Origin: Albifimbria verrucaria | Lineage: Eukaryota > Ascomycota > Sordariomycetes > Hypocreales > Stachybotryaceae | DNA: 64,000 bases | Assembly (NCBI GenBank): GCA_020081605.1 | Contig: JAHREC010000055.1 | Span: 62,001 to 126,000, forward strand | Direction of reading: 5' to 3' | In this document: piece after piece, positions 30,758-42,517 of the stretch | Numbering within the stretch: the first letter of the stretch is position 1 | How the letters are laid out: every line of letters begins with the position of its first letter | Notes under the pieces: model-generated | Database searches by the model: none | What the model was told of the DNA's origin: nothing | What the model saw: the letters and a program-made list of their open reading frames with translations, nothing else | Position numbers and translations under genes: made by a program

Positions 30758-33027
30758 TCAACATCTGCGTTTCCGCCATGTTTCCACCATAGTCGAGTAG
30801 ACCCACAACATCGCGCTCAGAGGTCCAAAGATCATGATAGGTAAGAAAGAGACTAGGAAGTGGCCTGGCAAGATGCAGACACGACATGGCCCATCATTAG
30901 CGCGGGGTTGCTTGTGGTTGTAAGCATCGCCTCAATGAAGGTGCTACTTACCAAAAATAGCGGTCTCCTTGTGAGAGTCAACCAGAATTCGTCTGAAACC
31001 AGCAAATCTAGTGCTCCATCCCATCCCCAGGGACCTATGAGCCGAAACTTGGTATTAAAGTTGGCTCCTAGTGCCCATATGAACGGAAGACGCCAAGCTC
31101 TCGTTTTTTCCCTTGGCCCATGATGCCTAAAATTTCCCAAAGGCCTGGTGCTGCGCCCATATCAATAGCAAGTTGATACGCATAGCTCTCGTGGTCCACG
31201 CCATGTTTAATCCTTGCATTAGGTTCCGACAGCAGACGGTAGTGTGGTTCATCCTCGGGCCGTAATGGGAGGGGATCTTTGAGGTGCAACAAGATGAAGG
31301 ATCCACAGCTGTGCCTGGAGCTCCGCCAGCGGTGGAATCGCACCAAGTGATGGTCTGACAAAACCGATGAACCCAAGCGAAGGTTCGGCACGGTTCCAAA
31401 TCCCCGAACATTGGTCAGCTCTGTGATTGAGCGAGCTTCCTTGCCACTTTCATTGGGAGCGCTTAAGAAAGGGAAGCTGTGCTGATAGCCTGTGCAAAGG
31501 ATGAGCACGTCGGGACGAATGACTTCACACTTGATCCGGTCGTACTCAGGACGACCATTGTCAACGAACCGAACCGTTCCATCGGTGTTTATCTGTGCAG
31601 GCCATGGTGCCAGATCTACTTGCTTCGGGCCTAAAGCTGGAACGGGAAATTGCACGAGGGCAGATCGCAAGGCATAGCGCCAGAGGCGGGGCCCCGGCGT
31701 CGTTGGTCGAAAGGGTTTGCTGATGAACGGACAAACCTTCATGGATTTGTTGAAAAAGACTACAATATGAAAAGCTTGTCAGACTAAAAAAACTGGGCGG
31801 ATTGGTTAATTCAAACTTGGATGCGATGCTAGTGGCTTACTCTTCGATGGATGGTGACGTTCTGGGCTGATTTCTCCGATCCACTGGTCCATTCCTGCCG
31901 TGGTGCCTGAGCACAACCATAATAGAGCCTTGATATAGTAATGGTAGTAATCCCATAATATCATGCTATTGCGGAGATTGGGGTGAACATAGGCAGTATC
32001 GAAGAGGTTAGCCTGACTAACGTCGATCGGAATACCTGGTTCAGCCGGGTCAGGCTTCCGACCAAGTATGGGAAGGATGATGGGGCCAGGATTCCTCTTT
32101 TCGTGCGCGAACAATGAAGTTAGCCATTTTGATCTACTCTGACTGTAATCGTGGATTGAAGCAGCGGTAAGAACGAATAATTGAACCAAAAGAGAAAGAA
32201 TGACAAAATAATGAAAAATAATGAAAACGACAGAAAAAAACAAATGGGAGAAAAACAAATAGACTGAAAGAAATTGTCATTTCTGAAGACACTAACAATA
32301 ACTCACCTTGGGCGCAAAGTGAAATCCATCCCGATGACACATCACCACACGACTCGCAGATGAGGTAACGGCTAAATGCGCAATGTCTGCACCGGTCTCG
32401 CCTGTTCCTACGATCATGATTGTCTTCCCAATGCCAAACTGCTTGCGCGATTTGAATTCAGAAGAGTGCATCACCACAGGCACATTTTCAATACCCTGGA
32501 TATGAGGGATGTTTGGTTCCGTGTGCAGGCCTGAACATACAGCAACGGCATCACAATGCCACTTCCGGGTCTTGCCATCAACCAGAGAGTAAGAGATAGT
32601 ATACTTGTATGCCGTGCCAGCATGATGTCGTCTCACACCAATGACTTGCGCATTAACCCGTATGTAAGGCCATAGCCTAAACTTGGTGCAGTAATCTTCA
32701 AGATATTGCACATAAGACTCGGTGCTGAGGAAGTCCTCCTTGCCCGCATGTCTGAAGTCGGAGAACGTGGTGAGCTGTTTGGAGGATACGAGCTGACGAA
32801 ACATTTAGCTGCATTCGGGCCATGTCAGGCTACGGTAGGGCACTGTAGGGCGTGATATTTACCTCTGCTTCCTCGTATGATCTTGCCGCGAAGGTTCCAC
32901 CCACGCCAGCCTGGCTTTCAAATAGCCGAGCCTCCAGAGAGTCACAACCTAAATGCAAATGCGCAGTCAATGCATACTTCAGCGTCACAAGCCCCGAGGG
33001 CCCTCCTCCAATAATCGCCACCCTCAT
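30758..33027 (-). CDS. Flavin-containing monooxygenase
   Basis: ATG at 33027. FAD-binding motif IIGGGPSG at residues 5-12, NADPH-binding motif GTGETGADIA, and the FMO-typical LILCTGYQHSFPF. Introns: ~32832-32792, 32139-32306 (GTGAGT), 31760-31840 (GTAAGC...GTAG) and 30865-30951 (GTAAGT...CCAG). Out-of-frame pieces that restore family text: ~31395 (GGGG) to ~31295, where IWNRAEPSLGFIGFVRPS appears in another frame; the A6 run at ~31098, restoring TRAWRLPFIWALGANFN; and T5 at ~30952, restoring RRPLFFGHFLVSFLP. These enzymes oxygenate S or N atoms, or act as Baeyer-Villiger-like enzymes, with NADPH and O2. An isolated catabolic or specialised-metabolism role is possible. Confidence 0.85.
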
Positions 33028-33539
33028 ATCGCGTTTCTAACAAACGTAGATTCTGCTTGGAGTTACTGTACTTCCAGCTTCTCGCAGAGGTGGTATTGTA
33101 AAGATGATTGAGTATGCACAGATGAAGAAGAAACAGAGTACAGTGCTGTATTACGGTGACCCTGAAGAAGCGAGGTGACGTGGTAATGGGGGTGACGGTA
33201 CGAACGTGTAAAAGGCTCCAATGTGCATTGCAATCAAGCATCAAGCTCACTTGCTCCATAACCCTACAAGGATTTATGGATGTTAAATGCCTGCTAGGGA
33301 TTTCATTCTATACATGCATCTGTTAATTCGAATATGAATCCTTGGCCGGGGTTGACTCCACTTTTTCATCTGTCTACGTTGCAGATGAGTGTCCGCCTTT
33401 CCGAAATCACAAACAATATGTAATACATACGCTTTAAAATCCTTACAAAGGAATTGGAAGGGTGGATAGCTAATGCTGTATATATAAGTCCACCACGTTT
33501 TTGCTCATGAATAACGGTTATTTTGCCTCTGGATAATAC
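33028..33539. other. Intergenic, divergent promoter region
   Basis: Upstream of both the FMO and the small plus-strand gene at 33540; no ORF. Confidence 0.4.
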
Positions 33540-33851
33540 ATGCATCCGAAGATGACGACCGAAGAACACTTCTGTATCGTCCCGGCTCCATATAAAAGCT
33601 TTATAATAAACGAGACTAAATTCTTCTACCACCTGCACATAAATCCTAAGGAATCATTCGAAAAAATAAAAGTTTCTTTGATACAGAAGCATAAATTCAC
33701 TCCCGGTCTGGGCGCTGTTATATTTGCACAGTTTAATAATGGCGGAAAAAAATATAAGGAGTATTTCGTTGGCAGTTTAACTCAAGATAAGACTGTGTCT
33801 CGAATTCAGATACGCCAATTCCTGAGAAATTCGACAGCCTTACAGTTATAA
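33540..33851 (+). CDS. Small hypothetical protein (103 aa)
   Basis: ATG at 33540 (MHPKMTTEEHFCIVPAPYKS). Regularly alternating hydrophobic/charged segments (IINETKFFYHLHINP, LGAVIFAQFNNGGKKYKEYF) suggest a small beta-rich globular protein. No signal peptide or known family. Confidence 0.45.
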   Translation: MHPKMTTEEHFCIVPAPYKSFIINETKFFYHLHINPKESFEKIKVSLIQKHKFTPGLGAVIFAQFNNGGKKYKEYFVGSLTQDKTVSRIQIRQFLRNSTALQL

Positions 33852-34806
33852 TCATGGCACTGGACGAGTCGGAGATTCCAGAATATACAAGGAATTCCAT
33901 AAACATAACAGATCAGCCATTTGTCGAACTGAGCTGAGTGTCCGAGGCGCCCAGCAACTCCGCCACGTGGTTGTGGAGATTTCTTGGGTTTGATATTTGC
34001 TAGATTAGCTACCCTAGAGTTAGCCGGTTCTATTATACTCTTTCCTTAGTTCTTCAGGGCCAATAAATATTATATTAGCAACCACATATTTTGATTTTAA
34101 CTGAATTTTTTAGCTTGAAAAGGCTCAATCATGTACGGTACAGAATTTTTCAAACATTTCTCATAAGACAAGTCACCGTCCCGCGTTAGATTCTTAGCTC
34201 TTGCCACAGCATGGTAGTTTTGGTAGTTGTCTGCGTGGAGGCCGGAGCAGCTAAATTGGATTGTTCTACTTGATACGAGATAAATAGCTTGTTGTATTGG
34301 AAACGTTAACCTATTCATGTTTGAAGCAGCCTCCTGTGTTGAATATTGAATATTGCTGGTACGGTAACGTTGGGTTGAATAACTAACCGATGATACAGGG
34401 TAGGTGCAAGGGCTTGGGAATTCTGTTGGGCGATGCAGTAGGTGATACAATGAAAAGAATGGCTCCATTTTACAATCACAGGGGCTAGGCAAAAGGATGC
34501 GTGGGATTATAATTCCATCATCAGAAAAACTAATACAATTACTTAAAAATGCTTGGACTACAGTGCTGTACCGTATATATTTGGCAAATAGAAAATATAT
34601 CAAAAATCATATACCTGCATTGCTGGATACTATACAGCCAGCTCTTCTACCTCTGATAAAAGTAGGGAAAACACCACCTCAAGGTTGGGTACTTTGCCGC
34701 CCCTTTGCCCTCTGCTGTTCTTTCGGTCTACTTTTTTGCGTAGCCCTTACTTTTGGGGGTGAATTCACAGGCTGCCGATGTGCCGGCCAAGACCATTATG
34801 GGTCTG
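33852..34806. other. Intergenic, no gene seen
   Basis: AT-rich; frames at 34097-34603 and 34497-34898 overlap on opposite strands and have no features. Confidence 0.4.
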
Positions 34807-35772
34807 CTACATTTGCTGACAAGTGCATGGACCGTTGCTGTTATGAGAATGACCATTCTGCCCTCCTTCCGCCAGTGGGGAAGGCAGAATGTTGGTAACC
34901 GCATCTGACGCCTTGTTGCCCGCAGCATCTTGCGTGGGTGAATTAACATGAGCAGATGAAATGACTTGCGTGGCATGATTTGATTCATTGGAGGCATGGT
35001 TACTAACTTCACCACTTTGCGACGGCACCAGCGTGGTTAGTGTGCCGGAAGCTGTTACAGTCATGGAGCTACCCGCCACTGGCGTGGCTCCGACCATGCT
35101 CGTACCTGCAATATCTGTGGGTCCAAGTTTTGAGTCATCTGTCCCCGTGGCACCTGTGGGGCCGCTTGGCCCTTGCTGTTAATTGCCTCGCTCGAAGAGT
35201 GGCCGGCTCCGGACTCATTAGCCGGATCAGCTACGCCAGATGGGGTTGCCAACTTATCAGCGGAGCCAGTGGTCTTGATAGATGCATCAATGCTGTGAGA
35301 AATGCCTGTTGGAGCCCCGGAGTGGCCGGAGGGAGTGTATTGTGCACTCCTGTCTGGCGTGTCTGACATTGCTGTTGCAGAGCGTATGTGGTCTCTGGTG
35401 ATGACAAGCTAGCTGTCATCTCTTGGATGGTGATTTCTTGGCAATATTCTTGATATAAGCCATCGCATGACCAGCTAATCTTGGCCGCACCACGCGGGTA
35501 ATTGATTGGCAAGGTTAGGTTGATCAAAGGGGGTCCATACAGGAGACAGAAGACTCGGCATCTAGATTAAATGTATGTTCAGAATCGATAGAATGTGACT
35601 CCGGATTAGCCAGCCTGATTGTTGCTTTTCGACAGGTCATGTTGATGTTAGGATTGAAAAAATTATTCCAGGTTCCCGGGTTTACGAAATCACCAGCTGC
35701 TTGGCACCTCGGATTTCCTTGGGCGAAAGCAAAACCAGGCATAAGTAACAGTGCGTAGAGACGAGCCTGCAT
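34807..35772 (-). CDS. Secreted Ser/Thr-rich protein
   Basis: ATG at 35772 with signal peptide MQARLYALLLMPGFAFAQG. The N-terminal ~130 residues form a cysteine-containing domain (NPRCQAAGDF, NMTCRKATIRLA, ISWSCDGLYQEYC) followed by a long Ser/Thr/Gly/Pro-rich region (SGHSGAPTGISHS, GPSGPTGATGTDD) likely to be O-glycosylated. One-base additions at ~35530 (C5), ~35395 and ~35175 join four frames into ~320 residues. The layout is that of a cell-wall or extracellular-matrix protein. No GPI signal is evident at the present end, so the true 3' end may lie beyond another frame break. Confidence 0.6.
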
Positions 35773-36207
35773 GATAGCGATTTGGTAAATACTCAAAGCT
35801 AGAACTTAAGCCAGCAGGTTAAGTAAAAGTCAATAGGCAACGAGATTCAGGGTAGTATATATACTCTATAACCCTTTTATTCTTATTTTAAATGTTTATC
35901 TCTTTTTTTTTTTTTTCGTTTGTTTCGTAGTTGAAATCTATGTATAAATTTGAGAGCTCAAATTTAGAGCTGGCAATTATTCTCTCATCTTCGCGAGGAC
36001 ACTGCGCTGGAAATAGGAATTGCGGCTTCTCTCTCATTCCGGCATGAGTTGTTGAGATCTAATTCAAGCTTGGTTCAGCATGCTAAGCAATGTGCATGTT
36101 AAAAGCTCTAAACATGACGGCTATAAAGCTTGAATACTTGTAGGTTGCCTAATCTTTGGTTGAATTTTCTCTCTTTTCCTTCTTTCTTCTTATAGTTCTT
36201 CAAAGAT
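35773..36207. other. Intergenic with T tract
   Basis: Divergent promoter region; T-rich run at about 35902-35918. No ORF. Confidence 0.4.
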
Positions 36208-36453
36208 ATGTCTATGTTATTGATATGTGGTGTAGCACTTTTTTACATTGCATGGGGTGCCGTTTGGTTCATATATCTCCTAGCTATACGGTCGGGACAA
36301 ATGAAGAAACAAAACAAGTCGCCGACTCTACTTGCCTTAAAACACAAGATCAAGTCAGATAGGGGTAGGCAACCAGATAGGCCAGAAAATCACTACAGTC
36401 AATCCAGGTATGCACTTCGCAAAAGGCATAAGCCTCGGTCAATAGAGGTGTGA
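36208..36453 (+). CDS. Small single-pass membrane protein (81 aa)
   Basis: ATG at 36208. A hydrophobic helix at residues 4-27 (LLICGVALFYIAWGAVWFIY) followed by a strongly basic cytosolic tail (MKKQNKS, RKRHKPRS). Possibly a type III membrane micropeptide. No family recognised. Confidence 0.4.
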   Translation: MSMLLICGVALFYIAWGAVWFIYLLAIRSGQMKKQNKSPTLLALKHKIKSDRGRQPDRPENHYSQSRYALRKRHKPRSIEV

Positions 36454-36828
36454 AGTTTGGACGAGGGAACAGGAGCAGAATAATGGATCTAGTACGAATC
36501 TCAGAATCGATTTTGTGCGTTAAATGGCCTATATACTATAACAGTTTCTGTTACTCGCTACTCTGTTTTTGATATTACCCAACCTCTGTCCGTAGTCTCC
36601 CAGTTGTGAATTCAGTGTCCCTTACCGGATCCATACATTCATGAGCCCGTACTGTCCTGATCTGCGATGTATATATAGTTGTGAGTCTCAGCAGCCACCC
36701 GAATTCTACTGAACCTTCACTTCCAGCAAACATGATATATACGCTTCGGGATACAGACGAACAAATCTAGTCATAGTGAGGCTGCAAAATACAAAATTAC
36801 ATGAAAAGAAGAACGAAATTCACCGCAA
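36454..36828. other. Intergenic upstream of the rhodopsin-family gene
   Basis: No ORF; presumably the promoter of the gene starting at 36829. Confidence 0.4.
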
Positions 36829-38134
36829 ATGGAGTTTAATACTAGTGAAAAAGGCGTCAAGCTCTTTGCAATCCAAGTCTGCTGCATCTTCTTTGTATAT
36901 CTCACCGGGGTCTTCGATGGTATGTCAAAGCTGGGATTGTTGGAAGGTATGAGTGGGATGATAAATTCATGTATCTGTCCGTGGTATGTGTCCCATCACT
37001 TTGAAATCAAAAGAGTAGAAACAAAAACACCCCCAAGAACGAGAGAGGAGACGTTGGGTCCTCAATATGGTGCTAACCTTCTCTAAAGTTGTTATACACT
37101 GCGCAATCGGCCTTTGTTTTCCGCGGCATCGTCGAGGGTGGCTTGGGTCAACATATAGCAGACCTGACCCGACATCAGATCGTCGTGTCCTTCCAAGCAT
37201 GGTATTTTGGCGAATTGGTTTACGCATTGGTATCCATAACGGTGCGAATATCGGTCGGACTTATGCTCCTTCGAATCTATGACCGAGCGCGGCATCGTGC
37301 GCTGTACAAATCATTGCTTTTCACCTGCCTCGGCATCGTTATTCTCACTTCGGTGGTCTTCTTCTTCGCGAGCTTGTTCCAATGCTCCCCACCAGAGCAT
37401 TACTGGAAGCAATTCGAAGAAGAAGCTACCGTAGGCGCTTGCTCAAATAACATTGTTCCAACCATCGCGATTGTCCTCAGCGTTATTGCCTCAATCAGCG
37501 ACTGGGTCTTGGCTCTATTTCCCATGATTTCTTTATGGAACACCCGCGTCCCGTGGTCGACTAAAGCGAAGATTCTCATACTCATGAGTTTAGGTGTATT
37601 GTGAGTGAACAAAGACAACAACATCATATGCCCTCCAGAGCTGATCCAAACCACACGATGTACCAGACTGTTCTGGCACGAGAGCAAGGATCGATTTTCC
37701 CTTTACCTTCAGGCTCAATCCCCTCCTGAGGAAATAAATGAGGCTAACAAGCTTTAGTGCTGGTGTTGTGATGATCATACGAATTTTCTACATAAATAAG
37801 CTGGAAATTACAGAGGACTTTATTTACAAAACCGTGTAAGTTCTCCCATACGGCTTGCTGATGTGTGATAACTCACATTACCTATGATAGTGATGTGGCC
37901 ATGTGGACGATTTTGGAACCTGCTCTAGGGATCATTGCTGGATGCCTACCCACTCTTCCGAGGCTTTTCAGAAAAAGACAAAGACAGTCAGCAACTAGCT
38001 CCTTACCTAGTTACACCACAACAGCCAACGCAAGATTGGGGGCGACTGCATTTTGCAGCAAGGGCGATTTACGATCCATCAAAGGTGATGATATATATGT
38101 GGAGAAAACTGTCGAGATCCATAGTTCTAGATAA
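36829..38134 (+). CDS. Fungal rhodopsin-domain (PTH11-like) integral membrane protein
   Basis: Four exons: 36829-36983, 37089-37600, 37758-37835 and 37891-38134, all with canonical donors (GTATGT, GTGAGT, GTAAGT) and TAG/AAG acceptors. One base is needed in the GGGG run at ~36917; the frame then reads RWYVKAGIVGRYEWDDKF, the hallmark (R...G.DD) after TM1. Later hallmarks: LLYTAQSAFVFRG, QAWYFGELVYALVSITVRIS, SIWNT-like loop, and DVAMWTILEPALGIIAGCLP before the polar tail ending in EKTVEIHSSR. About 329 residues, seven helices. Members of this family are fungal-specific receptors-like proteins of mostly unknown ligand, some linked to pathogenicity. Confidence 0.85.
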
Positions 38135-38274
38135 CATGGATGGGACCGTTGTCCAGCACCATGCTTTTGAACAGTGGGTATCGCATGATTTCATAGGTAT
38201 CAGTTCAGTTCTTAGCGCTAGCTCTACAACTCAGTCACAGTGGCTGAGATGCCGAGGTAGAGATGTATCCTAAA

Positions 38275-38700
38275 GTACGTACAACCAATCCCTAAATCGT
38301 CCAGCAGAAGTGGAGGATCCCAATCTGGCCGGGAATAATAAATACACCTAACCTAAAAATTCGCCAGCTTGCGTCCACTTTATGATGTTTGACTTCTCTG
38401 AATACAGACCTTTACGCATTTTCTTTTTTTTTTTCCATTGAATGACTCAGATGGCCTTTCTGTTTGGGCAATTACGATCCTGGGCCATCAAGTTGAAACT
38501 GAATGAATCATGCATCGCTAGCGCACGAGCCCCCAGCAAGAGGCCCATGAGTTCTATGAACCCCCAAACGAGCCCTGTTTTATTTTTTTGCCCACCACTG
38601 AAGCACCGCTCTTGCTGGAAGAAAAGAAAATGGCGCGATATGTCCCAGCGCAGCGACAACCACAGCCACTTCACCAAAAGCCACGGAGATGCACCAGCTC
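38275..38700 (+). mobile_element. Relic of the left part of the mariner-borne sequence
   Basis: Aligns in the same orientation with about 150-640 of the transposon at the left edge: shared blocks include AATCTGGCCG, CGCCAGCTT(G/C)CGTCCA, TGATGTTT, GAAACTGAATGAATCATGC and GCGCACGAGCCCCC, with numerous substitutions and short gaps. No terminal repeat remains. It overlaps the 3' end of the MFS transporter frame, so the last ~80 codons there are of transposon origin. Confidence 0.75.
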
Positions 38701-40686
38701 TAGAAGCTGAAATGGAAGTTTTTGAATTGAATTGCCACTCAATTGCTCTACTGGTATTTAATTTTTTTGATAAATCGTTTCGAGACATTCCTGATTTTCC
38801 CACACATTCGCTACTCATCTTCTTCGTCATCTTCAATATCAGCGTGTGGATCCATCTTTCCCACTTCATCAGTAGACCACAAATCAAACACAAAGCTCCG
38901 CTGGACGCGACTACATATGTCAAAGCTGCGATGGCATCGGAAGTCGCCCGAACACCTAGTTCCCGTACTTTGGGCTCCGCTGATCTCCAGACGCCGGATG
39001 CCACTCCAGCCAAAGCCTCCCTAATGTCTGTTTCGTCAAATCCGTAGCCGTCCAGCGCGGCTTGTAGCAGTTTGAAGCCGTGATTTTCGTAGATGGCGCC
39101 GGAAATCATGAGGGAAACAGCTATTCCGCCCATCAATGCTTTGTTGAAAAGTGCCACGCTCTCCACCCTCAAGTATCCTTCGGTTTCCAAGAACATGGCA
39201 TTCGCTATCGCCGTACCGTGCTGGAAATGCATCCCTAGACCGACGCCTATGAGCGAAGAGAGACCCATGACTTGTGATTGAGGAACATCTGGTGTCAACG
39301 TCTGGGCCATGGCCATTCCACCAGCAAAGGTGATGGCCCCTCCAGCGATATAGATCAGGTTATATCGCTGAACCACTTTGAGGAACGAAACTGTGATCAT
39401 GACGGTGGCGATGAAGCTGAGGACAAAAGGAAGAATCCGTACAGTCTGTTGCATGCTGCCCAGCCCCTGCGCGAAAGCGAAGAACAATGGCGTATAGTAG
39501 AGTGTGACAGCATATGTCGAACCGGCACACCCTGAAGCAATGCAGATAAGTAGAATGTCTCGGCGGGCCAAGATACTGACGGGAAAAGTTCTGAACTGTG
39601 GCTTTGTCCACCATGCTTTGTACTGCTGCACGGTATACATCAACATGGTGATACCAAACACGGTCCATGTAGAGATAGGACCAGCCGACTTCCACCTCCA
39701 GACAGGACCCGAGAAGGTTATTGCGACGGCCAATAGCACGATGGCGGTTATCTGTAAAACTATGCCAACAATATCTAACCGTACGAGGCGACTTCTCCAA
39801 TTCATCTTCGAAGAATTGAGCCTGGTCACTGGAACACAAAGGGGAGCAAGAAGAAATGCCAGACCTAGCCAGGGCAGAGTGACAAAAAGGCCCAGCGCCA
39901 TGTTGTATGGCGATTCGTGGCAAAGGCACTCCCAATGGGACCTCCTACCACGAGGCCCACGGCCCAAACAACGCTGAGAACTCCATAGAGCAGGAGACCT
40001 TTACGTCTGGTGGTTGCAAAAATTGCAATGTAGGAAGTAGCGCTGTATCGACCCTCTTCTTTAGCACGATGAACTCTTGAACTCTTGAACTCTGCTTAAG
40101 CTTTGTCGGGGTATTGAAATCAAACAGGACACAACAACAAGAGAAAAGGACGTACCACTGCTGGCAGATTGACCCCCAATTCCCATAGTCACTCGGCCCG
40201 CAATGAGCATGGACATGGACGTGGCAGAGCCTGCAATGGCAGCCCCAGAGAGGAAAACGGCGATGCTTGTAATGTAGACATGTTGCATTTCCAAGCAATA
40301 GACAATTCGTTGTGCGATTGGAAGCGTGGCAAAGTTGGCAAGCGAGTATGGCAGACTGATCCAAGGAAGCAGCTCAATATGACCAAACGCCTCGTAAAGG
40401 TGTGGTTGGATATTGGCAACGTTACTGACATCAAAACCTAGGGTAGGCCATCAAATCCAGGTTAGTTGCGCCTCAGCTTCAAGGTTATGGGTGCTCAGTG
40501 AAGCATACCGTTGATGAGGCAGGTCAGGTAAATGATCACAAAGGTTCCTTTCCACTTCCAATGCGGAATCTCTTCTCTTGATTCGGTGATGACGATCGAC
40601 TCTTTGACCCGAGGCTCATAAGAGTCTGAACCACTATCGCCAAAGGGCTTCATTGTCAATGGTGTTGCTGCTTCCACGATTCTCAT
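38447..40686 (-). CDS. Major facilitator superfamily drug/metabolite transporter
   Basis: ATG at 40686. Intron 1 is 40438-40508 (GTATGC...CTAG); intron 2 starts at 40155 (GTACGT) and ends near 40046. One base is needed in T5 at ~39905 to read TTWRWAFFVTLPWLGLAF. Family text: INGFDVSNVANIQPHLYEAF after the first helix, SMSMLIAGRVTMGIGG in the TM4/5 region, VWAVGLVVGGPIGSAFATNR, the H+-antiporter-type motif C region. About 14 helices, DHA2-like. It probably exports toxins, drugs or metabolites across the plasma membrane. After the last helix (LCLICGLLMKWERWIH) the frame runs on through a transposon relic (from ~38700), adding an unrelated tail; the native stop is not identifiable. Confidence 0.85.
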
Positions 40687-41771
40687 TAACCTATCCCAGG
40701 TGCAGGAACAAAACCGAGCATAAAAAGATAAGGCTAGACTTCTTTTGTTCTGCCGTTGTCTGTCTATTGACCTGGTTTGTTCTACGGCGTTGATTGTTGT
40801 AGATGTGCAAGCAATATATACACATGCAAAAGCTTTTGGTTCGCACAGAGTCCCCCTTCACATGACAGGCTTCTGGGTGCGGAGTAGAACTGGTACCTAC
40901 TGGAGTATCGAACACGCGTCGTTGAACCTGGTTCAACAGGATGGTACAATTCACATTCCCTCTTTCTTCTCTTCTCTTGGCTCGTTCTCCACGGGCAATA
41001 CACAGTCTGGCTCGGTGGGTCAGAAGGCAACTAGTCTAGTGTCTGGACTGATCCATCAGGTGAAAGTTAGTAAGCTACATATTGTACCTTGGGGATCAAA
41101 CCCGATTTGCACAGCACTAGTGGCGTGCGTATGTCCACCACATCTGATCTTTTCCTCCTGTGTCTCGTTTCGACAACGACCAAGAGCGGCTGCTCGGGAA
41201 CATCAACTCGATACTAGAGTATCCACAACATGCGTATGTATTGTACGATTGTGGATCAGTTTCTGTGGGATTGTGTATTCCTTCTGGCGCCTCGATCATG
41301 AACTAAAATTCCGTTCCCTGTTGCTGTTCAGGACTGCCACGAGGGGTATGTACTGTTGAATTCGCAGAACCCCAATGTAACCTTATCCTGTAGAGCTTTC
41401 AGGCACTACGCCACGCTTACACAGTCCATATTTTTGTGGGCTCTGCTTGGCACCAACCTCTCTGCGATGAAGACGGCTCCTGTGGAGCGAGGTACGGTGT
41501 TTCCATCAGGAGTGGATTGATTTACGTGATACGGTCGGCACTGAACGTACCCCTAGGATTAGCTCCTTACGCGCACACAGAAAGCCAGTGAAGAGCTCAA
41601 CTTGGTACAGAATATATAAAATACAACGGGTTGCTGTGTTCTCTTCTTGGAACAGATCCTTCCAATAACGTCTCGACAACTGAGTAATTCATATGTATTC
41701 CCCGCTGAGAGCTTTTTGCATTGTAAACCTACACTCATTGCGCTACGTGGCTGAAATAAGCATCTTTCAGC
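40687..41771. other. Intergenic, promoter of the MFS gene
   Basis: Frames at 40745-41359 (plus) and its antisense partners have no features. Confidence 0.4.
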
Positions 41772-42035
41772 ATGCACACACATCGATCTGCGTATTGTGG
41801 ACAGACGAATAAACGACATCTACACTGCTCATGTCAGTCGATCATCGACACCTTAAGATCAATGCTTCACCAAGTAGAAAAGGAAAGAGCCCAGCTCAAG
41901 GATCAAATTCGCGAGCTACAGGAACAAGTGCGACGAAAGGAGAATCTAGCGACTACTCAACGGCAAGACAGTTCGAATCCTTCATGGGATGATTGGGATG
42001 TTGGAGGCTATTGGGCTTCGATCATGTCATTATAG
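41772..42035 (+). CDS. Small coiled-coil protein, possibly a bZIP remnant (87 aa)
   Basis: ATG at 41772. Residues ~24-58 form a single leucine-zipper-like coiled coil (MLHQVEKERAQLKDQIRELQ, EQVRRKENL); the C-terminus is Trp/Asp-rich (SWDDWDVGGYWASIM). The basic DNA-binding region of a bZIP is not present. Could be the last exon of a gene whose 5' part is lost. Confidence 0.35.
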   Translation: MHTHRSAYCGQTNKRHLHCSCQSIIDTLRSMLHQVEKERAQLKDQIRELQEQVRRKENLATTQRQDSSNPSWDDWDVGGYWASIMSL

Positions 42036-42517
42036 AATATAGGACCTTTTATGCTACATGCTATGTGCCATCGGTACAGCATACGAACCTAAAACAACGA
42101 AATAATGTTAACCAAGGTTTCGGGCCAAAGTGATAATATAGATTAGGCCACCATTCCAATTGAAAACCCGATACGAAACTCACATTTTTACCTCTACATG
42201 CCTGAAAAAGTGTCACAGTTAAGTCGCGTGTATTATGTATTTATGAGTAAAGGTGACGTATGGTAGTACGGAGCTCAGAGTAAGCCAACACTGTGTAGAT
42301 AAAGATAGCTACAGTATGTATACGGATAAAGATCATGCTGTGAATAAGCCTAGTGTAAGCATACATACTGTTCGTGATCTCATGATATTTACATATCGTG
42401 CTCGTATAGATAGGTATATATATTACCGAGTGCTTTTTGCAAAGGCAGAGTCTAGTAGGACGCTTTCTACTATACGATCACTTAAACTATTCCAAAATTA
42501 TATCATTCTACACAGCC
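42036..42517. other. Intergenic, no gene seen
   Basis: AT-rich; no supported ORF. Confidence 0.4.

Noticed and set aside
34497..34898. A 133-codon plus-strand frame upstream of the secreted-protein gene end
   Set aside because: Overlaps opposite-strand frames, starts in AT-rich non-coding sequence and has no motif; the antisense gene at 34807-35772 has signal peptide and compositional support.
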